Positions 55,053-63,842 of a stretch of 64,000 nt of DNA are shown piece by piece; position 1 is the stretch's first letter; each line of letters opens with the position of its first letter. This DNA comes from Brotonthovivens ammoniilytica. Its GTDB lineage: Bacteria; Bacillota; Clostridia; Lachnospirales; Lachnospiraceae. The position numbers and the translations under genes were made by a program. The notes beneath the pieces are model-generated. The model was not told the DNA's origin and ran no database searches. It was given only the letters and a program-made list of their open reading frames with translations. The stretch covers positions 558,001 to 622,000 of the forward strand of contig NZ_JAOQJQ010000002.1 of assembly GCF_025566885.1 (NCBI RefSeq), read 5' to 3'.

Positions 55053-55080
55053 AAAGAGCCGCAGTGTTGCGGCTCTTTTT
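55053..55080 (+). terminator. Terminator after the AraC gene
   Basis: AAAGAGCCGCA (55053-55063) pairs with TGCGGCTCTTT (55068-55078), a perfect 11-bp stem with a GTGT loop and a T run. Confidence 0.9.
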
Positions 55081-55090
55081 CAAAGTCATG

Positions 55091-55115
55091 GGTTAGGCGT
55101 TGCTAACTATATAAA
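55091..55115 (+). promoter_or_regulatory. GGTTAG-N6-CTAACT operator and -10 box of the importer operon
   Basis: GGTTAG-GCGTTG-CTAACT (55091-55108) is directly followed by TATAAA (55110-55115). No good -35 box is found at the right distance, so the promoter may need an activator such as the AraC protein. The palindrome would occupy the promoter spacer. Confidence 0.65.
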
Positions 55116-55128
55116 GAAAGCGAGTGAC

Positions 55129-56088
55129 ATGGATGTGTTAAACAAGGGAAGTATTGGGAGAAGAATTTTGAAACGCCTCGTTAGTTTTATCATCGTGATC
55201 TGGGGCGTTGTAACTTTAAGTTTCTGCTTGCAGGTGTTTACTGGCACGGATCCAGCGGAAATGATTGTAAGGAAAAACAGTATTTTTGCTACAGAGGAAC
55301 AAATTCAAGCAGTGAGGGAACAGCTTGGTTTGGATGCGCCGTTCCACGAAAGATATTTTGACTACATAACCGGTGTGGCAACTGGTGATCTGGGCACTGC
55401 CATTACAAACAGGCAGCCGGTGATTGAAAACATAAAAGCTGCCCTGCCAGTCACTTGTACTGTCATAGTCATGGCAATGGCGTGGGTAATTTTGTTTACA
55501 GTCATCCTATCGGCGATTTCGGTGATACGGAAGAATGGTATCTTTGACAATGTAACGCGGATTATCTGTATCATTGGAATCTGCGTCCCAAGTTTTTGGC
55601 TGGCCCTTATTCTTTTGACGGCTTTCGCAGTGAACATTCCGATTTTTCATGTCATTGCAGATGGCAGCATAAAATCGCTGATACTACCCTCAATCGCTAT
55701 GGCAGTGCCAATCATCTGTATATCGACAAGAGTGCTACGCGCCTCTGTTCTAAATGAACTTAAAAGCGATTATGTGCTTTATGCCAAAGCAAGGGGATTT
55801 TCTAATTCACAGATTGTTTTTGGAGAGGTTTTGCGTAACGCTCTGCCTGCGGCAATCACTTTATTCGCTCAATACTGTGCCGCATTGTTTGGAACATCTG
55901 CCTTGGTGGAAAGCGTGTTTTCCATTGATGGGCTTGGAATCTATCTGATGGAATCCTGCGAAAGCATGGATGTATATGGAATATCCGGGGCTATTTTGGT
56001 GTGTGCAGTTCTTTTCGTTCTATTTAATACAGTAGCAGACATCCTTTCCAGTATGATATGCCCGGCATATAGGAGGAAGCGTGTATGA
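55129..56088 (+). CDS. ABC transporter permease 1 (NikB/DppB type)
   Basis: This 319-residue protein has about six membrane segments and the typical start (IGRRILKRLVSFIIVIWGVV) and periplasm-facing motif of the peptide/nickel family (DPAEMIVRKN..., LGLDAPFHERYFDYITGVAT). The coupling loop is DYVLYAKARGFSNSQIVFGE. It forms the channel with the next permease. The 5' region has only a weak binding site. It is the first of five genes (permease-permease-ATPase-ATPase-binding protein). Confidence 0.92.
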   Translation: MDVLNKGSIGRRILKRLVSFIIVIWGVVTLSFCLQVFTGTDPAEMIVRKNSIFATEEQIQAVREQLGLDAPFHERYFDYITGVATGDLGTAITNRQPVIENIKAALPVTCTVIVMAMAWVILFTVILSAISVIRKNGIFDNVTRIICIIGICVPSFWLALILLTAFAVNIPIFHVIADGSIKSLILPSIAMAVPIICISTRVLRASVLNELKSDYVLYAKARGFSNSQIVFGEVLRNALPAAITLFAQYCAALFGTSALVESVFSIDGLGIYLMESCESMDVYGISGAILVCAVLFVLFNTVADILSSMICPAYRRKRV

Positions 56089-56903
56089 AAAGAAAACCAC
56101 AAATTATGATAGGAATCGCCTTAATTGCCCTCTTTGTAATATTGGCTGTTGCCGCTCCCATATTGGCACCCAATGATCCCAATGCAACAAATCTTGCCTT
56201 GAAAAATGCACCACCATCTGCCGAATACCCTTTGGGCTGCGACCAGATGGGACGGTGTGAATTGTCACGCCTGATTTATGGGGCAAGATACTCTCTCGGC
56301 CTGTCCATTCCTGTGTTGATTGTCATTGCGGCGATAACCCTTTTTGTTGGCTGTTATTCCAGCTATAAAGGCGGTATATTGGACGAAATCATGCGGCTGG
56401 TGTGCGATATTTTAATGGCTTTTCCTTTAATCGTCATTGCGATGTCGCTGGTTTCGGCTGTGGATGATTCGGTTGCCAGCATCATAATTGCGATTGGCAT
56501 TTCCATGGCTTCATGGTTTTTGCGGATGGTACGTTCTTACGCAAAAACAGAGTGTGGAAAAGAATACATAGAAGCCTCCAAAATTTCCGGTGCCTCTAAC
56601 TTTCGTATTGTGACCCGCCATTTGATTCCAAATGTGCTTCCACAGTTTATTGTTTATTTTACAACCGGAATTGCAACTGCGATTATGTCTGTTTCCAGTT
56701 TTGCATTTTTGGGGGTGGGTTTGATTGCAGGCACACCGGAATGGGGCGCCATGCTGGATGAAGCCAGAAGCAGCATTTACATCAATCCCAGCCTGATAAT
56801 ATACCCCGGTATCTGCTTGATTGTCTGCTGTGCCGGTTTCAATCTCTTGGGCGAAGGTCTGCGTGACAGGATTGGAAAGGAGGACGAAATCAGTGCCACT
56901 TGA
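56085..56903 (+). CDS. ABC transporter permease 2 (NikC/DppC type)
   Basis: This 272-residue protein has the DppC-type features: N-terminal helix, YPLGCDQMGRCELSRLIYGA, and the coupling loop EYIEASKISGASNFRIVTRH followed by LIPNVLPQFIVYF. It overlaps the preceding gene by 4 bases, as is usual for such pairs. It should import a peptide-like, nickel or metallophore substrate; the sequence alone cannot tell which. Confidence 0.92.
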   Translation: MKRKPQIMIGIALIALFVILAVAAPILAPNDPNATNLALKNAPPSAEYPLGCDQMGRCELSRLIYGARYSLGLSIPVLIVIAAITLFVGCYSSYKGGILDEIMRLVCDILMAFPLIVIAMSLVSAVDDSVASIIIAIGISMASWFLRMVRSYAKTECGKEYIEASKISGASNFRIVTRHLIPNVLPQFIVYFTTGIATAIMSVSSFAFLGVGLIAGTPEWGAMLDEARSSIYINPSLIIYPGICLIVCCAGFNLLGEGLRDRIGKEDEISAT

Positions 56904-57672
56904 AGTGAAAAAACTTACGATTTCTCTCCCCTCCGGTGAGCCTGTAGCAGAAAACATATCTTTTCAAATTGAAAAGGGAGAAATGCTTTCGATTGTCGGA
57001 AGTTCAGGTGCGGGAAAAACAACGATCTGCAAAGCGATTATGGGGTTGCTTGGTTCCGCTTACCAGGCTACGGGCCAGATTATTTTTCAAGGGATTGATC
57101 TTCTGGCCCTGCACAAAAAGGACCGAAAACAGATCTATGGGAAAGAAATATGTTTCATCATGCAAAATCCAATGACAGCTTTCAATCCTTCGATACGTGT
57201 AGGAAAGCAGTTGGAGAAAACCTATCGGCTGCACCATGATCGTTCTTCCAAAGCGGAAATGCACACTTTATTTGACAAAACTTTACGGCGGCTGGGGTTA
57301 GAGGATACAGACAGGATATTGAAAAGTTATCCTTTTGCCCTTTCCGGCGGCATGCTGCAGCGGTTGATGATAACTGCTGCGCTTATCAATGAACCGCAGA
57401 TTTTAATTGCGGATGAAGCAACCACGGCTATTGATGCCTGTAATCGTATGGAGCTGATGAAGGAACTGAAAAAACTTTGCACAGAGGGTATGTCTGTACT
57501 CTTTGTTACCCACGATCTGCGTGCCGCCTCCTTTTCCGATCATTTGCTGATAATGAACCACGGAAAAGTAATTGAAGCTGGAAATACTCAGGAAATTATC
57601 AAGGCTCCCAAAGAAGAATATACCGCCTATCTCTTAGGTGCGTGCCGTTTAGAAAGGAGGGGTGACGATTGA
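56893..57672 (+). CDS. ABC transporter ATPase 1 (DppD/NikD type)
   Basis: This 259-residue ATPase has Walker A GSSGAGKTT, the Q-loop in CFIMQNPMTAFNP, the signature LSGGMLQR and Walker B ILIADEATTA. I chose GTG 56893 after GAAAGGAGGACGAAATCA; the frame is open upstream inside the permease. It overlaps that permease by 11 bases and is followed by a second, related ATPase; together they energise the importer. Confidence 0.92.
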   Translation: MPLEVKKLTISLPSGEPVAENISFQIEKGEMLSIVGSSGAGKTTICKAIMGLLGSAYQATGQIIFQGIDLLALHKKDRKQIYGKEICFIMQNPMTAFNPSIRVGKQLEKTYRLHHDRSSKAEMHTLFDKTLRRLGLEDTDRILKSYPFALSGGMLQRLMITAALINEPQILIADEATTAIDACNRMELMKELKKLCTEGMSVLFVTHDLRAASFSDHLLIMNHGKVIEAGNTQEIIKAPKEEYTAYLLGACRLERRGDD

Positions 57673-58433
57673 TTGAAACAAGAGATTTAAGCTGTACTTT
57701 TTCAGAAGGCTCGTTTTCACAAAACAGATTTACAGCGGTATCGCCGATCAGTGCCGTTTTCAAAAATGGAGGACGTTATGCGATTGTCGGTGAATCTGGC
57801 TCTGGGAAAACAACACTTGCACGGATGATTGCTGGACTGCAAAAACCGGATGGCGGAAATGTATATTTTGATAATATGCCGCTATATGGCAGGCGCTATA
57901 AAGCCCGGAAGGAACATTTTAAGAGAGTGCAGATTATCCAACAAAATTCCGCTTCGGCATTGGATCCAAAGATGTCTGTAGGAAAATCCATTGAGGAACC
58001 GCTGATCTGCTTTTTTGGTATGGACAAAGCGCGGCGGAAAAAGCGGTGCGAAGAATTGCTGACACTTTGTAATCTTCCGGTGTCCTACTATGCACGGCTT
58101 CCTTCGGAATTGTCCGGTGGTGAGCAAAAGCGTATTGCGATAGCACGAGCGTTGGCTGCGGAACCGGAGTGCTTAATTTTCGATGAAGCTACAAACGGTT
58201 TTGACCTGCCGCTTCGGAAAAAAATTGTGGAGGAAATCATTGATCTCCAAAAAGAGGTCGGCTTCACTTTGATTTTCATTACCCACGACATGGAACTTGC
58301 TGTAGTAGTGGCAGATGAAATTCTTGTGATGCGGAGTTCGAAACTGGTTGAGCAGGTCACTTTTTCCGGGGATCCTTCGGTATTTCAGCAGCCGTATAGC
58401 AAAGTGCTGTTAGAAGCCAGTGGAATTATTTAA
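57669..58433 (+). CDS. ABC transporter ATPase 2 (DppF/NikE type)
   Basis: This 254-residue ATPase has Walker A GESGSGKTT, QIIQQNSASALDPKMSVGKS (the OppF/DppF family signature near the Q-loop), LSGGEQKRIAIARAL and Walker B CLIFDEATNG. The start is TTG (57669), overlapping the stop of ATPase 1, with AAAGGAGGGGTGACGA before it. It is the partner in the ATPase heterodimer. Confidence 0.92.
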   Translation: MIETRDLSCTFSEGSFSQNRFTAVSPISAVFKNGGRYAIVGESGSGKTTLARMIAGLQKPDGGNVYFDNMPLYGRRYKARKEHFKRVQIIQQNSASALDPKMSVGKSIEEPLICFFGMDKARRKKRCEELLTLCNLPVSYYARLPSELSGGEQKRIAIARALAAEPECLIFDEATNGFDLPLRKKIVEEIIDLQKEVGFTLIFITHDMELAVVVADEILVMRSSKLVEQVTFSGDPSVFQQPYSKVLLEASGII

Positions 58434-58486
58434 TTTGGAATCCAATGAATTTGGGTAAATAAAAATCAAGAAAGGAAAATCACACG

Positions 58487-60130
58487 ATGAAATTCAAACG
58501 ATTAGCGGCAGCTCTGCTGTCCGCAGCGATGGTTGTTTCCCTTGCGGCCTGCTCCAACAATAAGGAATCAGCAGAATCCGGTTCAGGGACAACAGGAACA
58601 GAGGCCGTACATGTTAATTTGGCTGAAAGCTGGGGATTTGAATATTTCTATACGATCCTCACTCCCGAAGTATCTTCCAGCCAGTACGATATTACCTATT
58701 ACCTCACCAGTTTCTATGATACGCTGGTGACATACAATGAAAATAATGAACTGGTCGGATCTCTGGCCGAAGATTGGTCTATGAGTGATGACGGACTGGT
58801 GTATACCTTCCAGATCAGAGAAGGCGTTAAGTTTTCGGATGGCTCAGATCTGACCGCCGAAGATGTGGCAAAATCATTGATGGCTGTGCCTGTAAATCTC
58901 GGCCAGTATAACGGAGGGTATGGACGCCTTTCTACAATCATTGAAAGTGCCGAAGCCACCGGGGATTATACAGTAGAACTTCGGCTGACGCAGCCTTACT
59001 ATAATACTTTGCGGGAACTTTGCCTTGCCAATCCTTTTGGTATTGTCTCCAGCGAGCAGTTGAATGATGATTTAACCGCTAAAGATACTTTTCGGACAGC
59101 CACCTATGGAACCGGCCCATATATGTACGAAGGGGACAATGATGGCCAGACATGGAATTTTGTACGCAATCCCAACTATTGGGGTGAAACACCGGAAGTA
59201 GATAGCTTTTCTATTAAGAGCATCCCTGATAATGATGCCAAGATTCTTGCGCTGAAAAATGGAGAAGTTGATTTTATATCCGGTATCAAAAATGTTTCTG
59301 CTGAAAGTTATGACGAAATCAGCCAGACCGAAGGCTTTGGAGCACAAATCGATGATAAGGCTTTGCAGACTTACTATGTGGGATATAACCTGAACGATAC
59401 TGTTTTTGGCGATTCGGTTATCCGAAAGGCGATTGCCTCTGCTATTGATAAAGATGCCGTAGCAGACAGCATTTATGGTGGCTTGCATGATCGGGCAGAC
59501 AGCTTTTTCTCCACAGACCTGCCGTATTGTGATTTGGAGCTTTCAGAGGCAACCTTTGATATTGATGCGGCAAATCAAATGTTGGATGAAGCTGGATATG
59601 TTGATACAGACGGTGACGGAATCCGGGAAAAGGATGGGGCAAATATTTCGGCTGCTTTCCTGTATCAGACCGGCTCTGCTTCGGACGATAACTTGGTTGT
59701 CTACATCTGCAATCAAGCACAGAAAATTGGCATTGAATTAACACCCCAGTCTGCCGCAATGATGGATTGGTATGCTATGGTTCAAAGCGGGGATTATGGT
59801 TTGACGGTATTCAAAACTCAAGGCGGTTTTTATGATCCGGCTAATGTTGTTACGAATATTAACCCTCAGACTTCCATGGATCCTATTGTGATGCTTTTAG
59901 GCTCCACCCAGCCGGAACTTGCGGATCTGGTTGCTGAATTGGATTCTTCTACCGATGAAACGAGGATTCAGGAAATTTATCAAACGATTTTAACAACAAT
60001 CGCCGATGAAGAACTGACAACCCCTCTTGTATATATGCACCAACTGGCAATTTACAGCGATAAAATCACCGACTATACATTCCCTATGGATTCTAATTTT
60101 ACATCCGTTCAAAACATAAAAGTAAACTGA
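58487..60130 (+). CDS. ABC transporter substrate-binding lipoprotein (SBP_bac_5)
   Basis: This 547-residue lipoprotein has a signal peptide with lipobox SLAAC (Cys22). The mature protein is of the SBP_bac_5 type (peptide/nickel/metallophore binding): LVGSLAEDWSMSDDGLVYTF, FSDGSDLTAEDVAKSL, NPNYWGETPEVDSF and the late EELTTPLVYMHQLAIYSDK. It is the last gene of the importer operon and is anchored on the outer face of the membrane. The family includes staphylopine-type and nickel binders as well as peptide binders. Confidence 0.93.
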   Translation: MKFKRLAAALLSAAMVVSLAACSNNKESAESGSGTTGTEAVHVNLAESWGFEYFYTILTPEVSSSQYDITYYLTSFYDTLVTYNENNELVGSLAEDWSMSDDGLVYTFQIREGVKFSDGSDLTAEDVAKSLMAVPVNLGQYNGGYGRLSTIIESAEATGDYTVELRLTQPYYNTLRELCLANPFGIVSSEQLNDDLTAKDTFRTATYGTGPYMYEGDNDGQTWNFVRNPNYWGETPEVDSFSIKSIPDNDAKILALKNGEVDFISGIKNVSAESYDEISQTEGFGAQIDDKALQTYYVGYNLNDTVFGDSVIRKAIASAIDKDAVADSIYGGLHDRADSFFSTDLPYCDLELSEATFDIDAANQMLDEAGYVDTDGDGIREKDGANISAAFLYQTGSASDDNLVVYICNQAQKIGIELTPQSAAMMDWYAMVQSGDYGLTVFKTQGGFYDPANVVTNINPQTSMDPIVMLLGSTQPELADLVAELDSSTDETRIQEIYQTILTTIADEELTTPLVYMHQLAIYSDKITDYTFPMDSNFTSVQNIKVN

Positions 60131-60140
60131 TTGCCTGTGG

Positions 60141-60170
60141 GAAAAGGCGGCTTTCGCCAGCCGCCTTTTC
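60141..60170 (+). terminator. Terminator after the substrate-binding protein gene
   Basis: GAAAAGGCGGCT (60141-60152) pairs perfectly with AGCCGCCTTTTC (60159-60170), a 12-bp stem ending in a T-rich stretch. Confidence 0.92.
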
Positions 60171-60221
60171 TTTCACCTTTTATCGTGAGCTGATTGGAGT
60201 AACAATATACCTGATAGGTCG

Positions 60222-60277
60222 TTGAATGTATATTTTCCACCAATTATAATGAAAGAAAAGGTTAGTTATTGCTAACC
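60222..60277 (+). promoter_or_regulatory. Promoter and GGTTAG-N6-CTAACC operator of the ABC half-transporter operon
   Basis: TTGAAT (60222-60227) and TATAAT (60245-60250) are 17 bp apart. GGTTAG-TTATTG-CTAACC (60260-60277), a perfect 6+6 palindrome, starts at about +3. The position is typical for a repressor. It is the best copy of the three related sites. Confidence 0.82.
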
Positions 60278-60301
60278 AATTTGAAAGGAGGCTTTGTTTC
60301 G

Positions 60302-62092
60302 ATGAAACAAAAGAACGGCGGGATAAAGCGGCTTCTCGAATTTACAGGAGAAAAACGCAGTTTATTGAATATATCCCGTATTTTATCCGGTGTTAGTGCC
60401 ATCTTTATTTTAGGACCATTCCTCTGCGTCTATTTTGCAGCACGTGAATTGGTAAATGTCTTTACCGGCAGTGCTTTGGACACGCAAAGTTTAGTTCGCT
60501 GGGGAATGATTGCCTTAGTTTTGGAGCTGATCGGTCTGGCATTATATTTCTGTGCTTTGCTATGCTCTCATGTGACGGCGTTTCATACCGAAAAGAATCT
60601 AAAAATGGCTGCGCTGAAACATCTGGCGAAAATGCCTATGGGATATTTTGATACCAATCCCAGCGGCAAACTGCGGAAAATCATTGACGAAAATAGTTTT
60701 CAAACAGAAACTTTTATAGCCCATCAACTTCCAGACTTGGTTGGCGCACAAGTAACTATGGTAGTAAGCCTGATTTTAATGCTTCTGTTTGACTGGCGCA
60801 TTGGTGTACCACTACTTCTGCTTTTTGGAATCGGCTTTTTCCTGCAAAAATCTCTGATGGGCAAGGAAGGCATGAAACTGATGCAGACCTATCAGGACTC
60901 GTTGGAAACGATGAATCACGAGGCGGTAGAATACATCCGTGGAATTTCCGTCTTGAAGGTGTTTGGGCAAACGGTGCAGTCCATAACAAAATTTAATGAG
61001 GCAATCAAGTCCTATCGAAAATTTGCTTTAGCTTACACGATGTCTTGTAAAAAGGGTATGGTTGCCTTTAATTCCGTTATCAATTCCAGCTTCCTTGTAT
61101 TGGTTCCTACTGCACTGATTATAGGGTTGGTATCTTCTGACCTTGTTGGGTTCACACAAAGTTTTCTGTTTTATGTGATTTTTTCACCGGCCTGTGCGGT
61201 AATGCTGAACAAGATTCTCTATATGACGAGTTACAAAATGCAGGCTGAAGAATCCATGCGGCGTATTGATATGATTTTGAACGCAGAACCGCAGGAAGAA
61301 ACTGCACAACCGAAACGCCCTGCAAGCTATGATATTTCTTTTGAAGGAGTAACCTTTACCTATGAAGGCGCAGAGCAGCCGGCAGTTTCTCATCTTAGTT
61401 TTTGTGCAAAAGCCGGTACAACAACCGCCCTTGTGGGACATTCCGGCTCCGGTAAGAGTACCACTGCCAGCTTGATTCCCCGATTTTATGACGCACAGGC
61501 CGGCAGCATTAAAATTGGCGGTGTAGACATTCGCAGCATTGCCCATCCAGATTTAATGAAGATGGTCGCCTTTGTATTCCAGGACCCAAAACTGTTCAAG
61601 GATAGTCTATTTGAGAACATTCGGGCTGGACGCCCAAGTGCAACAAGAGAAGAAGTCATGCGGGCAGCACATTTGGCTCAATGTGATGATATATTGGCTA
61701 AATTCCCTAAAGGAATCGATACAGTAGTCGGCAGCAAAGGTGTGTACTTATCGGGGGGTGAAACCCAACGTATTGCGATTGCAAGAGCTATTTTGAAAGA
61801 TGCACCTATTATCGTACTTGACGAGGCTACAGCCTATGCTGACCCCGAAAACGAGCAGCAGATACAGCAGGCATTTGAGGGGCTTACAAAGGGAAAAACA
61901 GTTATTATGATTGCTCACCGGCTTTCAACGGTGCAGGATGCCGATCAGATTTTGGTCATGCGGCAGGGAGAGCTTGTTGAAAGCGGCAGGCATAACGAAT
62001 TGGTAAAGAAAAATGGTGAATATGCCCGTATGTGGGAGAACTATACCAAGACAACACAGTGGCATATTGGAAATGAGGTGAAAGTATGCTAA
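60302..62092 (+). CDS. ABC half-transporter, YbtP/IrtA-like
   Basis: This 596-residue protein fuses an exporter-type membrane domain (about six helices, residues 1-330) to an ATPase domain with Walker A GHSGSGKST, LSGGETQR and Walker B IIVLDEATAYADPENEQQ. GYFDTNPSGKLRKIIDENS is the intracellular-loop motif. The alternative ATPase loop ATAYADPENE is common in the YbtP/YbtQ/IrtAB siderophore transporter group. I chose the ATG at 60302 after AAAGGAGGCTTTGTTTCG. It pairs with the next gene and is under the metal-type operator. Confidence 0.9.
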   Translation: MKQKNGGIKRLLEFTGEKRSLLNISRILSGVSAIFILGPFLCVYFAARELVNVFTGSALDTQSLVRWGMIALVLELIGLALYFCALLCSHVTAFHTEKNLKMAALKHLAKMPMGYFDTNPSGKLRKIIDENSFQTETFIAHQLPDLVGAQVTMVVSLILMLLFDWRIGVPLLLLFGIGFFLQKSLMGKEGMKLMQTYQDSLETMNHEAVEYIRGISVLKVFGQTVQSITKFNEAIKSYRKFALAYTMSCKKGMVAFNSVINSSFLVLVPTALIIGLVSSDLVGFTQSFLFYVIFSPACAVMLNKILYMTSYKMQAEESMRRIDMILNAEPQEETAQPKRPASYDISFEGVTFTYEGAEQPAVSHLSFCAKAGTTTALVGHSGSGKSTTASLIPRFYDAQAGSIKIGGVDIRSIAHPDLMKMVAFVFQDPKLFKDSLFENIRAGRPSATREEVMRAAHLAQCDDILAKFPKGIDTVVGSKGVYLSGGETQRIAIARAILKDAPIIVLDEATAYADPENEQQIQQAFEGLTKGKTVIMIAHRLSTVQDADQILVMRQGELVESGRHNELVKKNGEYARMWENYTKTTQWHIGNEVKVC

Positions 62093-63804
62093 AGCGTCTG
62101 TTTGCTTTGAGCGACCAAGGCTCAAAAGACTTAAATAAAGGGATTGCCGCAACGACTCTCAGCAATATTTGCCTAATTATCCCGTCCAGCCTTTTAATCA
62201 TGGTAATCTGGGAACTGCTGAATGTAATATCGGGCGAATCATCTGGAATTTCAGAATATATTCCTGTTTTTTGCATTATGACGGTGGTTTTGTTTATTAT
62301 TGTATTTTGTACCCAATGGCTTCAATATAACAAAACCTATACCGTGGCTTATGAGGAAAGTGCGAACCGCCGAATTGTTCTTGCTGAAAAACTTCGCAGA
62401 CTTCCGTTGTCCTTCTTCGGGCAGAAAAATCTTTCCGATCTGACCACAACTATCATGGGTGATTGTACGGCGCTGGAGCGTGTGTTTTCTAATGCCCTTC
62501 CGCAACTTTTTGGAACCATTTTCATGTTTATCATTACGGCGATAGGTCTGCTTGTAATGGATTGGCGGTTAGGGCTTTGTATTGTGATTCCTGTTCCCGT
62601 AGCAGCACTGGTGGTCTTTGCAGCACGAAAGGCACAGGCTAAGGCAGAAAGTGCTAATATGGACGCTAAACGTGCAGCCTATGATGGAGTACAGGAATAT
62701 CTTGATACGATTCAGGAATTGAAATCTTGCTCCAGAGAAGAAGAATATCTGGCCGGTCTGGAAAAAAAGCTGGACTATGTGGTGAAATGCTCTTTCCGAA
62801 ATGAGATCGCGCCTGGCGCAGCGACTACAACAGCACAATTTATTCTGCGCTTTGGCCTTGTTGCGGTACTGCTGGTAGGTGGCTATCTTGTGGCGGCTGG
62901 CTCCCTCACGATTCCCATGTTTATCTTATACCTTATTTTTGCTGGCAGAATTTATGACCCCTTCACAAGCTGCTTTATGTTGATGGCCGAGGTCTTTTCT
63001 TCACTGGTAAGCGTAAAGAGAATGAAACAGATTGACGCAACACCGGAACAGACAGGAAGTAATGTTTGCAATAACAAAGGATTTGACATTGAATTTAAGA
63101 ATGTCCATTTCTCTTATAATGAGGAACCGGTGTTGAAAGGCGTTTCCTTCACAGCAAAACAAGGTGAAGTCACCGCCTTAGTAGGTCCGTCGGGAAGCGG
63201 CAAATCTACTGCTTCAAAATTGGCAGCACGGTTCTGGGATGCAGATTCCGGCCAAATCACTTTAGGTGGTGTCGATGTAAAGAGCGTAGAACCGGAAACA
63301 TTATTCAAAAACTTTGCTATTGTTTTCCAAGATGTACTTCTCTTTGATGAAACTGTCATGGAGAATATTCGCCTTGGACGAAGCGGTGCAACTGACGAAG
63401 AAGTAAAAGCGGCGGCAAGGGCTGCACAGTGCGAAGAATTTATTTCTCGGCTGCCACAGGGGTATCAGACGAATATTGGCGAAAATGGCAGCGCCCTTTC
63501 CGGTGGAGAACGGCAACGGATTTCCATTGCGAGAGCATTGCTAAAAAATGCGCCGGTAATCCTTTTGGACGAGGCTACAGCCTCTATGGATGCTGAGAGT
63601 GAAACATTGGTACAGGATGCTCTTTCTGTCTTGCTGAAAGATAAGACCGTTATGGTGATTGCTCACCGTATGAGGACAGTTGCTAATGCGGATAAAATCG
63701 TGGTTTTGGATGATGGAAAGGTAAGCGAAATGGGTACACCACAGGAGCTTATGAAAAAGAACGGGCTATATGCTCACTTGGTTGCGTTACAGCGCGGTAA
63801 ATGA
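62086..63804 (+). CDS. ABC half-transporter, YbtQ/IrtB-like
   Basis: This 572-residue partner has the same layout: six helices, then an ATPase domain with Walker A GPSGSGKST, LSGGERQR and Walker B VILLDEATASMDAESET. It overlaps the first half-transporter by 7 bases, so the two are made together and probably form a heterodimer. In related systems such pairs import metal-loaded siderophores in spite of their exporter fold. Substrate is not shown by the sequence. Confidence 0.9.
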   Translation: MLKRLFALSDQGSKDLNKGIAATTLSNICLIIPSSLLIMVIWELLNVISGESSGISEYIPVFCIMTVVLFIIVFCTQWLQYNKTYTVAYEESANRRIVLAEKLRRLPLSFFGQKNLSDLTTTIMGDCTALERVFSNALPQLFGTIFMFIITAIGLLVMDWRLGLCIVIPVPVAALVVFAARKAQAKAESANMDAKRAAYDGVQEYLDTIQELKSCSREEEYLAGLEKKLDYVVKCSFRNEIAPGAATTTAQFILRFGLVAVLLVGGYLVAAGSLTIPMFILYLIFAGRIYDPFTSCFMLMAEVFSSLVSVKRMKQIDATPEQTGSNVCNNKGFDIEFKNVHFSYNEEPVLKGVSFTAKQGEVTALVGPSGSGKSTASKLAARFWDADSGQITLGGVDVKSVEPETLFKNFAIVFQDVLLFDETVMENIRLGRSGATDEEVKAAARAAQCEEFISRLPQGYQTNIGENGSALSGGERQRISIARALLKNAPVILLDEATASMDAESETLVQDALSVLLKDKTVMVIAHRMRTVANADKIVVLDDGKVSEMGTPQELMKKNGLYAHLVALQRGK

Positions 63805-63842
63805 TAATCACGAATCTACTGAAAAGGAGGTGACGCACTCTA

